Source of the DNA: Lachnospiraceae bacterium
GTDB lineage: Bacteria > Bacillota > Clostridia > Lachnospirales > Lachnospiraceae
Direction of reading: 5' to 3'
Length of the DNA: 64,000 bases
Assembly: GCA_017441825.1 (NCBI GenBank)
Contig: JAFRVD010000084.1
Span: 52,789 to 116,788 of the forward strand
Below the pieces are notes generated by a model. It saw only the letters and a program-made list of their open reading frames with translations. It was not told where the DNA came from and searched no databases. Every line of letters begins with the position of its first letter. Position 1 is the stretch's first letter. Below, in pieces: positions 31,498 to 40,447 of this stretch. Both the position numbers and the translations under genes were made by a program.

Positions 31498-34254
31498 TTG
31501 AGCGCAAATCGTATCACAAGCCTTTCCGGGGTGTGGACGCTGACCGCGAGGAACGGTAAAACCAGCGACATGAAGATCCCCGGGACGCTTGATGAAAGCA
31601 ATATCGGGTATACGGATTCCGGCTACATCGAGGGGGACATGGACGTCACCCGCGAATTTCAGGAAGACCTGGAGGACGCCGAAGAGGAGGAGACCGTCAT
31701 CCTGACCCGGTTCACCAGAAAATATACGTATACGGGACCGGTCCGCATTTCCAGGATGCTGAATTACCAGGAAACGCCGGGGAAGCGGCTGTTCCTGGAG
31801 GTGGAGCGTGCCCGCGTGCTGTCGCTTTATATCGACGGCCAGGAAGTCCCGTACTACAACGTGCCGTCTCTTGTTACGCCTCACATTTTTGAGGTCACCG
31901 GGCTCCTCAACGGGAACCACATGGTCACGTTCGTCTCGGACAACAGCTATCCGGGGCTCCCGAAGGAGGAGATCTTCCGGAGCGCCATGGCGAACGACGA
32001 CTCCCAGACCAACTGGAACGGTCTCTTAGGCTACGTCCGCCTCCGCGAGGAGGAGGAAGTCTTTGCGGAGCGCGTGATCATCCGCCCGCAGCCCGAAGGA
32101 ACGCTGTCCATTTATCTTGAGATCTCTTCGCTTGAGCCCGGGACGGAGGCCGTTAAGATCTCCTCGCCCGTGCTTCGGCATGATTACGAGCAGGAATTTA
32201 CACTGAAAAAGACTTACCAGGGCTTTATGGCGGGCGGCTTAAAGGTCCGCGACGATGCAGAGCGCTGGGATGAAGAGGATGGAAAGCTTCAGCGCTTTAC
32301 CGTGACGATCCGCGGCGCGGAAAAGACCGTGCGCTTTGGCATCCGGAATTTCGTTAAGGACGAAAACGGCTACCTTTCGCTGAATGGCCGGCGCGTATTT
32401 TTGCGCGGCGAGACCAGTTCGGCGGTCCACCCCGAGACAGGGTATCTTCCGATGGACGCGGCCCGCTGGACCGCAATACTCAGGCGGTACCGCGAATACG
32501 GCGTGAATTTTGTCCGCTTTTCCTCGCACTGTCCGCCCGACGCCGCCTTTACGGCTGCGGACGAGCTCGGGATGTTCCTGATGCCCGAGCTTTCGCTCCG
32601 GAAGCCCGGCGGCGAATACCTGACGGAAGCCGGCATGGACTACTACACCGGTGAGCTCACGCAGATACTCCGGACCTACGGCAATCACCCGTCGTTTGTG
32701 ATGCTCTCCTTCGGCACGGAGCTTTCTCCTGACGAAGGCGGCGTTGAATTCCTGGAAAAGCTCATGAAGACCGCGAAGGGCGTGGACAGCTCGCGCCTCT
32801 ACACGGTATCCGCGGATACGTCCTTAGGCGGGACGGCTCTTTTCCGGAACACGGACTTCCTGCTTGCCGCAAACTACGGCGTCTCACAGCTCCGCGGCAC
32901 ATTTGCCGCAGAGAGCCGTGCCGCAGGCATGCAGGGGTTTTTGAATAACGAATACCCGGACGAGCGGAAGGACTACCGTAAGGAAGTCAACGCCCTCCGG
33001 ACGCTTAAAAAGATCCCGGTGATCAGCCTGGATGCCGGGCAGTACGAAACGCTCCCGGACTTCCATGAGATCGACCTGTTCTACGGCTTCCTGTCCCCGG
33101 ACAACCTCCGGTACATGCGAAACGCCGCGGAGGAGCGGGATCTTGTGAAGAACTGGGACCGGTATGTGGAAGCCTCCGGCGAACTCGCGAGGCGGTGCTA
33201 CCGGATGGAGCTTGAGCGCGCGTTCCGGACGGAGAACCTGTCCGGCGTCACGCTTAGGTCGCTCCAGGATTACCCCGGGGAAGGCCTGGCCGCCGTCGGG
33301 ATGATGAATTCCCACCTCCAGCCCAAGCCCTATCCGTTCTCAGACCCGAAGCGCTTCCGGCCGTTCTTCAGGGAGACCATGCCGCTCCTTCTTCTGGAAC
33401 GGTACACATATAACTACGGCGATATTCTTTCTGCGGATGTACGTTTTGTGAACTACGGGAAGACGCCCGTAACGGGCGTTCCGGAGTACCGTGTCAAGGG
33501 CGACGACGTTCTCTTAAAGGGCACCATCGGCGAAGAGGTCACGGCAGCCCCCGGCGGGCTTACGGATCTCGGAACGCTTACACTTCCGCTCACGGCTCAG
33601 GCTTTGGGCGTTGTGAAGGCGAGGAAGCTCACTGTCACAGTCACCTTCGCGAAGTGCGAGAACAGCTGGGACATCTGGGTCTACCCGCTGGAGCTTCCGG
33701 TCTGCCCGGAAAGCATTTATGAAACACAGGTCCTCGACTACAACGCCTGGCGTGTTCTCGATGAGGGCGGCAGGGTCTTCCTGACCCCGCCGGCCACCCG
33801 GGAGGCGCTGCCGCAGTCCATCCGCATGCAGTTCTCCACCAATTTCTGGAGCGTATACGAGCACTCGCGGCAGAACGGCACGATGGGCCAGTTTATCGAC
33901 AAGGAGCACCCGGTGTTCCGGGACTTCCCGACGGACGAATATACGGACATGCAGTGGTGGCCGATGACGGACGCCCGCGCGGTGGTGCTGCCGCGGGACG
34001 TGAAGTCCATCGTCACCGTACTGGACAGCACGTTCTACCTGCGGCCCCTTTCGCAGCTCTTTGAGTTCAGGGCGGGCAGCGGCAGCATCCTGTTCTCGTC
34101 CATGGGACTCAAGGAAAAGCTGATCTATCCGGAAGCGAGAGCACTCCTTTCGGGGATCTACCGCTATATGGATTCATTCGATTTCTCCCCGGGAGAGGAG
34201 CTCAGGCCTGAGGAGCTTAAAAAGCTTGTGATCACAGCAACAGGCGCGAGGTAA
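31498..34254 (+). CDS. Glycoside hydrolase family 2-like protein
   Basis: The start TTG 31498 directly follows the stop of the previous gene, with GGAGG just before. The 918 residues show a GH2 layout: N-terminal sugar-binding jelly roll (about 1-180), an Ig-like domain, and a TIM barrel (about 280-560: FLRGETSSAVHPETGY, YGVNFVRFSSHCPPDAAFTAADELGMFLMPEL, GNHPSFVMLSFGTEL). The usual acid/base NE is TE here (SFGTELS), so activity may be altered. The nucleophile is probably the Glu in DAGQYETLP. No signal peptide. Substrate unknown. Confidence 0.75.
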   Translation: MSANRITSLSGVWTLTARNGKTSDMKIPGTLDESNIGYTDSGYIEGDMDVTREFQEDLEDAEEEETVILTRFTRKYTYTGPVRISRMLNYQETPGKRLFLEVERARVLSLYIDGQEVPYYNVPSLVTPHIFEVTGLLNGNHMVTFVSDNSYPGLPKEEIFRSAMANDDSQTNWNGLLGYVRLREEEEVFAERVIIRPQPEGTLSIYLEISSLEPGTEAVKISSPVLRHDYEQEFTLKKTYQGFMAGGLKVRDDAERWDEEDGKLQRFTVTIRGAEKTVRFGIRNFVKDENGYLSLNGRRVFLRGETSSAVHPETGYLPMDAARWTAILRRYREYGVNFVRFSSHCPPDAAFTAADELGMFLMPELSLRKPGGEYLTEAGMDYYTGELTQILRTYGNHPSFVMLSFGTELSPDEGGVEFLEKLMKTAKGVDSSRLYTVSADTSLGGTALFRNTDFLLAANYGVSQLRGTFAAESRAAGMQGFLNNEYPDERKDYRKEVNALRTLKKIPVISLDAGQYETLPDFHEIDLFYGFLSPDNLRYMRNAAEERDLVKNWDRYVEASGELARRCYRMELERAFRTENLSGVTLRSLQDYPGEGLAAVGMMNSHLQPKPYPFSDPKRFRPFFRETMPLLLLERYTYNYGDILSADVRFVNYGKTPVTGVPEYRVKGDDVLLKGTIGEEVTAAPGGLTDLGTLTLPLTAQALGVVKARKLTVTVTFAKCENSWDIWVYPLELPVCPESIYETQVLDYNAWRVLDEGGRVFLTPPATREALPQSIRMQFSTNFWSVYEHSRQNGTMGQFIDKEHPVFRDFPTDEYTDMQWWPMTDARAVVLPRDVKSIVTVLDSTFYLRPLSQLFEFRAGSGSILFSSMGLKEKLIYPEARALLSGIYRYMDSFDFSPGEELRPEELKKLVITATGAR

Positions 34255-34277
34255 GAACTGTCTGACAGGAGAAAACT

Positions 34278-35522
34278 TTGGAGCAGGACGAACTGGACGA
34301 ACTGGACGTCTCCCTCGATCGGGAGCTTCTCAGAGAAGAACTGAAAAGACGCAGTGAAGAGAGCTTCCGGCGAGCCAACGACCCGGCGTACCTTGACAGG
34401 GAACGCCACAGGCTCCGCGGGAGGATCCGCACGGCCTTCATCTATGCCGCTTTAGCCGCGGCGCTTGCGGCGGCCGTGCTCCTCTACGTCTGCAACTATA
34501 CCTTTACGACCTACAGTGTGGACAGCACGTGGAAGCAGAGCGCGCTCGGAAACACGTCTCTTTACGCGTTTTCAGGCGGCGACCTGCTTCTGGGGAGTGA
34601 CTCCGTGTCTTTCCAGAAGAACGGGGAGGCTCAGTGGACCACCGCGCTTAGGACCGGCAGCTTTTTCGTGGTGACTGAGGGCAGTTATTTCGCGCTTTAC
34701 GACAGGAACGGCTACCAGGTGCACATCGGGGACAGCAGCGGCATCCTGAGCACCGTCAAGGTCAGCCGGAAGATCCTGGGCGCCGATATCTCCGGAGCCG
34801 GCGTACTTGCCGTCTACACGGAGAGTTCGGACGCGGCGTACATTTCCTATTTCGACCGGAACGGGAACCGCCTTTCCGTGGAGGTAAAGACGGTCCTTGA
34901 CGTGAGCGGGTACCCGATGCACATCGCCATTTCCCCGGACGGCCAGAAGCTCGCAGTGGTCTATTACAGCATTGCGAACGGCACGGGCGAAAGCCGGCTC
35001 GTGCTCTATGATTTCCAGAACGGACGCGCATCCTCGTCCTATGTGGTCTTCACGAAAGAAGACTACGAAGAGCGGGACGCGCTCCTCATAGACTGTGATT
35101 TCCTGGACGACCGCCATTTAGTTGCGGCAGGCGCCCGGGAAGCCACTTTCCTCACCTACAACAGGCCGGATGACCAGCATGTTGAAACGGTCGTCTTTGA
35201 CGCGAAGGTCCGTTCCGTTGCGTTTACGGAGAACGGATTCCTGACCGTCCAGGAGAAGGAGGGCGGGACCAGATGCGTGGTCTACTCCGGAACCGGGAAG
35301 GTCAGCACGGAATTCAGGATCCCTTCGGAGTATACGGACATCGTCACCGGTCCGCGCTACATCCTTTTCCTCAACGGGGAGAAGGTCAGTCTTTACAACA
35401 CGTCCGGCAGGAAGCGCTATGAAGGCGCGCTCGTCTCCGCACCCTACAGCGCGGCGGCGGCCGGAAGCACCCGTTTCCTTATCAACACCGGGACGGAGCT
35501 TGAGATCATCACCTACAAGTAA
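34278..35522 (+). CDS. DUF5711 family membrane-anchored beta-propeller protein
   Basis: The start TTG 34278 follows GGAG. The 414 residues comprise an acidic/basic N-terminal helix, one membrane segment at about 55-75 ([19 protein letters not shown]), then an external repeat domain ([41 protein letters not shown]) like a seven-bladed propeller, as in DUF5711 proteins of Clostridia. Role unknown. It follows the GH2-like gene closely, though the functional link is unclear. Confidence 0.75.
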   Translation: MEQDELDELDVSLDRELLREELKRRSEESFRRANDPAYLDRERHRLRGRIRTAFIYAALAAALAAAVLLYVCNYTFTTYSVDSTWKQSALGNTSLYAFSGGDLLLGSDSVSFQKNGEAQWTTALRTGSFFVVTEGSYFALYDRNGYQVHIGDSSGILSTVKVSRKILGADISGAGVLAVYTESSDAAYISYFDRNGNRLSVEVKTVLDVSGYPMHIAISPDGQKLAVVYYSIANGTGESRLVLYDFQNGRASSSYVVFTKEDYEERDALLIDCDFLDDRHLVAAGAREATFLTYNRPDDQHVETVVFDAKVRSVAFTENGFLTVQEKEGGTRCVVYSGTGKVSTEFRIPSEYTDIVTGPRYILFLNGEKVSLYNTSGRKRYEGALVSAPYSAAAAGSTRFLINTGTELEIITYK

Positions 35523-35557
35523 AAAACCTGACAGGATCAGGACAGGAGGAACATTTT

Positions 35558-37549
35558 ATGAACAATATTGAGACCATGTCGGTCAATGCCATCCGCGTAC
35601 TTTCCGCCGATGCCATTCAGAAAGCGAAGTCCGGCCACCCGGGCCTGCCCTTGGGCAGCGCAGCCATGGCCTACGAGCTCTTCGCGCACCACTTGAAGCA
35701 CAACCCTAAGGACCCTGACTGGGTGAACCGCGACCGGTTCGTTCTTTCCGGCGGGCATGGCTCGATGCTTCTCTATTCCCTGCTGCACCTGTTCGGCTAC
35801 GGAAACCTTTCCTTAGACGACCTGAAGCAGTTCCGCCAGTTCGGCTCCCTGACCCCCGGCCATCCGGAATACCACCACACCGTGGGCGTGGAAGCGACCA
35901 CCGGCCCCCTTGGCGCCGGCATGGCGATGGCTGTAGGCATGGCAATGGCTGAAGCGCACCTTGCGGCTGAGTTCAACAAGGAAGGCTACCCGGTAGTCGA
36001 CCACTTCACGTACGCCCTTGGCGGCGACGGCTGCATGATGGAGGGCATTACCTCTGAAGCGTTCTCCCTTGCAGGCACTTTAGGCCTCGGAAAGCTCATC
36101 ATTTTCTACGACTCCAACAACATCACGATCGAGGGCTCTACGGACATCGCCTTTACGGAAGACGTGAAGACCCGCGTGTCCGGCTACGGCTTCCAGATCC
36201 TCGAGGTGGAGGACGGAAATGACCTCGCGGCTATCGGCGCAGCTATTGAAGAAGCGAAGAAGGACCTCACGAGGCCCACCATGATCATGGTCCACACGAC
36301 CATCGGCTACGGCGCACCCGGCAAGCAGGGAACGCCCGCGGCACACGGCGAGCCCTTAGGCGAGGAGACCATCCTCGGCATGAAGGAATTCTTTGAGTGG
36401 CCCTCCATGGAGCCGTTCTACGTCCCGGACGAAGTCTACGCGCACTATAACGAGCTGGTCGAAAACCTGCAGGGCGCAGAGGAAGACTGGAAGAAGCTGT
36501 TCGCGGACTACTGTGAGAAATTCCCGGAGATGAAGGAAAAGTGGGACTTCTGGTTCGACCGCAGCAAGGTCGCGGAAGCACTCGATAAAGACTCCTTCTG
36601 GCAGGGCTGCGACAAGCCCGAAGCGACCCGGAACCTGTCTAACGTAGCCATCAACAACGCGAAGGACCTCCTTCCGAACCTGTTCGGTGGCTCTGCAGAC
36701 CTTGCGCCGTCCAACAAGACCAACATGAAAGGCGCGGGAGACTTCTCGAAGGACGATTACACCGGCAGGAACATCCACTTCGGTATCCGTGAGTTCGCGA
36801 TGACGGCCATCGGCAACGGCATGGCGCTTCACGGCGGCCTGGTCCCGTTCGTCGCTACGTTCTTCGTCTTCTCGGATTACACGAAGCCCATGGCACGTCT
36901 TTCGTCCATCATGGGCATGCCGCTCGTATACGTCTTCTCGCACGACTCTATCGGCGTCGGCGAAGACGGCCCGACCCACGAGCCAATCGAGCAGGCCGCC
37001 ATGCTCCGTGCGCTGCCGAACTTCCACCTGTTCCGCCCGGCGGACGCCATGGAAACGAACGCAGCCTGGTTCTCCGCGCTGACTTCCGAAAAGACGCCCA
37101 CCGGCCTTGCGCTTTCGAGACAGAACCTGCCGCAGCTTCCGGGCTCGTCCCGCGAAGCGCTGAAGGGCGCCTATATTATCTCCGAGTGCCAGGGCGAAAC
37201 GCCTGACGCGATCATCATCGCATCCGGCTCCGAGGTCTCCATCTCCATCGAGGCGCAGGAAGAGCTTCTCAAGGAAGGAATCGACGCCCGCGTGGTCTCC
37301 ATGCCCTGCATGGATATCTTCGAGGAGCAGCCGGACGAGTACAAGGAGAAGATCCTGCCGAAGAGCATCCGCGCGCGTGTTGCCGTTGAGGCGCTTTCCG
37401 CGTTCGGCTGGGACCGCTACACTGGCTTTGACGGCGAGATCATCGCGATGCACAGCTTCGGCGCGTCCGCACCTTATAAGCAGCTGTTCCCGCTTTACGG
37501 CTTCACTGTCGAAAACATCGTGGCAGCGGTGAAGCGCGTGGTAAAGTAA
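35558..37549 (+). CDS. tkt: Transketolase
   Basis: The full-length 663-residue transketolase transfers two-carbon units between sugar phosphates in the non-oxidative pentose phosphate pathway with thiamine diphosphate. Visible motifs are [10 protein letters not shown] at the N-terminus, the ThDP motif GGDG..EG..SEA...GLGKL...D.N at about 150-185, and [18 protein letters not shown] at about 465. AGGAGG is 9 bases before the ATG. It precedes the aldolase gene, so both serve central sugar metabolism. Confidence 0.96.
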   Translation: MNNIETMSVNAIRVLSADAIQKAKSGHPGLPLGSAAMAYELFAHHLKHNPKDPDWVNRDRFVLSGGHGSMLLYSLLHLFGYGNLSLDDLKQFRQFGSLTPGHPEYHHTVGVEATTGPLGAGMAMAVGMAMAEAHLAAEFNKEGYPVVDHFTYALGGDGCMMEGITSEAFSLAGTLGLGKLIIFYDSNNITIEGSTDIAFTEDVKTRVSGYGFQILEVEDGNDLAAIGAAIEEAKKDLTRPTMIMVHTTIGYGAPGKQGTPAAHGEPLGEETILGMKEFFEWPSMEPFYVPDEVYAHYNELVENLQGAEEDWKKLFADYCEKFPEMKEKWDFWFDRSKVAEALDKDSFWQGCDKPEATRNLSNVAINNAKDLLPNLFGGSADLAPSNKTNMKGAGDFSKDDYTGRNIHFGIREFAMTAIGNGMALHGGLVPFVATFFVFSDYTKPMARLSSIMGMPLVYVFSHDSIGVGEDGPTHEPIEQAAMLRALPNFHLFRPADAMETNAAWFSALTSEKTPTGLALSRQNLPQLPGSSREALKGAYIISECQGETPDAIIIASGSEVSISIEAQEELLKEGIDARVVSMPCMDIFEEQPDEYKEKILPKSIRARVAVEALSAFGWDRYTGFDGEIIAMHSFGASAPYKQLFPLYGFTVENIVAAVKRVVK

Positions 37550-37574
37550 ACTGCACCGCGCAACATTTTCCTGT

Positions 37575-37602
37575 TTGCAAAAGACAGGTTATGTGGTATG
37601 AT
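37575..37602 (+). promoter_or_regulatory. Promoter of the aldolase gene
   Basis: -35 TTGCAA (37575-37580), 16-base spacer, -10 TATGAT (37597-37602), 49 bases before the aldolase start; the transcript would be separate from transketolase. Confidence 0.6.
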
Positions 37603-37651
37603 TCATGTGGTTCACAATAAAGTTCCAAATATAGAAAGGCGGTAATTTGTT

Positions 37652-38590
37652 ATGGCATTGGTCACAAGTAAAGAGATGTTTGAGAAGGCTTATTCGGGCG
37701 GCTATGCGATCGGCGCGTTCAACGTCAACAACATGGAGATCGTCCAGGGTATCACGGAAGCTGCTGCAGAGCTTCGGAGCCCCGTTATCCTTCAGGCATC
37801 CGCTGGCGCAAGAAAATACGCCAACTCCATTTATCTTGTAAAGCTTGTTGAAGCGGCAGTTGAGCTTCATCCGGAGATCCCGATGGTTCTGCATCTGGAC
37901 CACGGTGCAGACTTCCAGACCTGCAAGGACTGCATCGACAGCGGCTTTACCTCTGTTATGATCGACTACTCCGGCCATCCGTTCGAGGAGAATATCGAAG
38001 TCTCCCGCCAGGTCGCGGAGTATGCTCACGAGCGCGGCGTTGTGGTAGAGGCTGAGCTGGGTACCCTGGCCGGCATCGAGGACGCTGTTTCCGTAGCAGC
38101 TGAAAAGGCTATGTTCACGGATCCCGACCAGGTCGAGGAATTCGTGAAGAAGACCGGCGTAGACTCCCTGGCTATCGCGATCGGCACGTCTCACGGCGCT
38201 TACAAGTTCAAACCCGGCACGGATCCGAAGCTTCGCCTGGACATCCTGGCGGAAGTTGCAAGAAGACTGCCCGGCTTCCCCATCGTTCTTCACGGCTCTT
38301 CCTCCGTTCCGCAGGAATACGTGCAGATCATCAATGCAAACGGCGGCGCGCTGAAGGATGCCATCGGCATTCCGGAGGATCAGCTGCGTGAAGCTGCAAA
38401 GGGCGCTGTCTGCAAGATCAACATCGACTCCGACCTGCGTCTGGGCATGACCGCGGGTATCCGCAAGCACTTTGTGGAGCATCCGGATCACTTCGACCCG
38501 AGACAGTATCTGACGGACGGCCGCGCGAACGTGAAGGCTATCGTCGCTCACAAGATCGTGAACGTTCTGGGTTCGGACAATAAGATCTGA
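37652..38590 (+). CDS. fba: Class II fructose-bisphosphate aldolase
   Basis: The 312-residue zinc aldolase of glycolysis and gluconeogenesis carries the family motifs GAFNVNNMEIVQGI, HLDHG (zinc His), YSGHPFEENI, IGTSHGAYKF and LHGSSSVP. GAAAGGCGG precedes the ATG. A strong terminator follows, so it is a single-gene transcript. Confidence 0.95.
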   Translation: MALVTSKEMFEKAYSGGYAIGAFNVNNMEIVQGITEAAAELRSPVILQASAGARKYANSIYLVKLVEAAVELHPEIPMVLHLDHGADFQTCKDCIDSGFTSVMIDYSGHPFEENIEVSRQVAEYAHERGVVVEAELGTLAGIEDAVSVAAEKAMFTDPDQVEEFVKKTGVDSLAIAIGTSHGAYKFKPGTDPKLRLDILAEVARRLPGFPIVLHGSSSVPQEYVQIINANGGALKDAIGIPEDQLREAAKGAVCKINIDSDLRLGMTAGIRKHFVEHPDHFDPRQYLTDGRANVKAIVAHKIVNVLGSDNKI

Positions 38591-38661
38591 TAAACCGGGA
38601 TACGGCAACAGACCTGCGTCAGGACGTCTGACGGCGGGCTGCGTTACGTCATTAAAGAAGT

Positions 38662-38695
38662 GCGGAGCAGCATGCGATGTGCTGCTCCGCTTTAT
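38662..38695 (+). terminator. Rho-independent terminator after fba
   Basis: GCGGAGCAGCA (38662-38672) pairs perfectly with TGCTGCTCCGC (38680-38690); TTTATT follows. Confidence 0.8.
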
Positions 38696-38740
38696 TCACA
38701 CAAATTTACTAAGAGACAAGACGTGAAAGGAATCGGTATC

Positions 38741-39436
38741 ATGAAACGGAACCTGCCAGAAGCACCATCACGGCACCCGGGATGCCGGGTCCTTTCTGTG
38801 CTTTTCGCGGCGCTGCTCCTTTTGCTTTCCGCATGCGGGAGAACGGCGGGAACGCAGCGGGAAAACGCCCCTCAGGCGCCTCGTGCGGAGGAAGAGACCC
38901 TGAAGGAGCAGGAAACATTTCCGTGGGAATCGGAAGAAAGGAATGCGGAGGGGGTTCTGATCCGCGTGCAGGACTCTTCCTATCAGTACGCAAACGACTA
39001 TTCCTGGGAAGACCTTTATTCGCTTCTTGCAGGAGTCACTCAGAGCTCTCCGGACAGGGGAAGCATGGTGCCCGCCGTGACCATCGTCCGGCTGGACCCG
39101 GACCTGGACCCGTTCCTGTTTGCAGGGTTCACGGATCCCGGAACGGGCGTATGCCGCTATGAAGTCCTTACGATGGACTCCGGCTACGTCTTTAAGCTCC
39201 TCACCTTTGAAGACGAAGTCTTCTACAGTGCCCGGGAAAAGGCGTTCTATTTAAAGAACGCCGGAGAAAAATACGTCTACACGCCGCACGTATTCTTAGT
39301 GGAGGCCGTCGATCCTGCGGATTGGCCCGACGATGCGGAGAGGCTTCCCATTCATGACATTTCAGAAACGATGGTGAGCATAGATACGCTTCCCTCCTTC
39401 ATGCTGGACGTTTCAGGGGAAGGAGGTGCGGAATGA
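38741..39436 (+). CDS. Putative lipoprotein upstream of sortase B
   Basis: ATG 38741 (GAAAGGA upstream) gives 231 residues with a clear lipoprotein signal (LLLLLSAC, Cys32). The mature part has an acidic linker then a compact domain (about 75-225) with no motif I recognise. Its TGA overlaps the sortase ATG by 4 bases (ATGA), so the two are coupled; it may be a helper or regulator of sorting. No sortase motif is visible in it. Confidence 0.7.
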   Translation: MKRNLPEAPSRHPGCRVLSVLFAALLLLLSACGRTAGTQRENAPQAPRAEEETLKEQETFPWESEERNAEGVLIRVQDSSYQYANDYSWEDLYSLLAGVTQSSPDRGSMVPAVTIVRLDPDLDPFLFAGFTDPGTGVCRYEVLTMDSGYVFKLLTFEDEVFYSAREKAFYLKNAGEKYVYTPHVFLVEAVDPADWPDDAERLPIHDISETMVSIDTLPSFMLDVSGEGGAE

Positions 39437-40317
39437 GCGCAAAAGACGTGGGAAAGCCTCGGAAAAAAGGCAAGAAGAAATTTTCCGTGGTCAGGCTCCT
39501 GCTGATCCTCGTGTTTGCCGGTGTTTTTGCATTCTCTCTTTACAAGGTGGCAGGGATCCTCCTGGAATACAAGGCCGGGAAGGATATTTACGAGGAAGTC
39601 CGGGAGGTGAAGGCTGTCCGGGAAGAGAAGGCGCCTGCGAAGCCCGTGCCGGAGCCCGTATCTTCACGGGACTTCAGTGCATATGAGCACGAAGAGAAGC
39701 TTTCGTTCCTCCACACGAACATCGACTATCTGCTGGTGCCCAAATACAGCTTCGACTTTGACGCGCTTCTTGCGATCAATCAGGAGGTCATCGGCTGGAT
39801 CCTGATAGAGGACACCTATGTGGACTATCCGGTGGTCCAGGGCATCGATAACGTCTACTACCTCCGGCATGCAGCCAGCGGCGAGGGAAACAACGCGGGC
39901 TCCATCTTCGCGGATCACAGGAACGAAGCGCCGTTCAGTGAACGGAACACGATCCTTTACGGGCACAACCAGAGGAACCTGCAGATGTTCCACGAGCTCC
40001 TGTCGTACCAGAAAAAAGAGTACATGGAGCAGCACCCGTATGTGAACGTCTATCTTCCGGACGGCAGCATGCAGATCTACCGGGTCTATTCCTGCCATAT
40101 CGAAGCAGGCACCCGGTCCTATACCTTCCGGTTTGCGGACGACCAGGAGTTCATGGAGTTCGCGGCTTACACCCGCGAGACTTCCCTTTATGACACGGGC
40201 GTTCCGCTTTTCCCGGATTCCCGGATCCTGACGCTCGTGACCTGTACGGACAACGCGGATGAGAACCGGGTCGTGGTGCACGCGGTGCTCCAGGAGCACG
40301 TGCCTGCGGGTGAATAA
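39433..40317 (+). CDS. srtB: Class B sortase
   Basis: The 294-residue protein has one N-terminal helix (about 17-40) and an external sortase domain. The catalytic triad fits class B: His178 in LYGHN, Cys271 in LVTCT, Arg279 in ENRVVVHA; the IGWI.I..T.VDYPVVQ start of the SrtB fold is also present. It joins surface proteins to peptidoglycan. The sorting-signal protein in the window (48838-51795) has VPATG, more typical of class A/D, so its substrate may lie elsewhere. Confidence 0.92.
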   Translation: MSAKDVGKPRKKGKKKFSVVRLLLILVFAGVFAFSLYKVAGILLEYKAGKDIYEEVREVKAVREEKAPAKPVPEPVSSRDFSAYEHEEKLSFLHTNIDYLLVPKYSFDFDALLAINQEVIGWILIEDTYVDYPVVQGIDNVYYLRHAASGEGNNAGSIFADHRNEAPFSERNTILYGHNQRNLQMFHELLSYQKKEYMEQHPYVNVYLPDGSMQIYRVYSCHIEAGTRSYTFRFADDQEFMEFAAYTRETSLYDTGVPLFPDSRILTLVTCTDNADENRVVVHAVLQEHVPAGE

Positions 40318-40357
40318 AAGAATTGACTGAAACAGGGGAAAAACCGCCCTTTTTATA

Positions 40358-40386
40358 TTGAAAACATTTTTGGTTTATGTTATTCT
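40358..40386 (+). promoter_or_regulatory. Promoter of the EF-G paralogue
   Basis: -35 TTGAAA (40358-40363), 17-base spacer, -10 TATTCT (40381-40386), 61 bases before the start codon. Confidence 0.6.
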
Positions 40387-40447
40387 ATCTCTGTATGCGG
40401 CAGTGAAATGGACAGGACCGTGATAACCAGGAAAGTGAGGAAACAGA

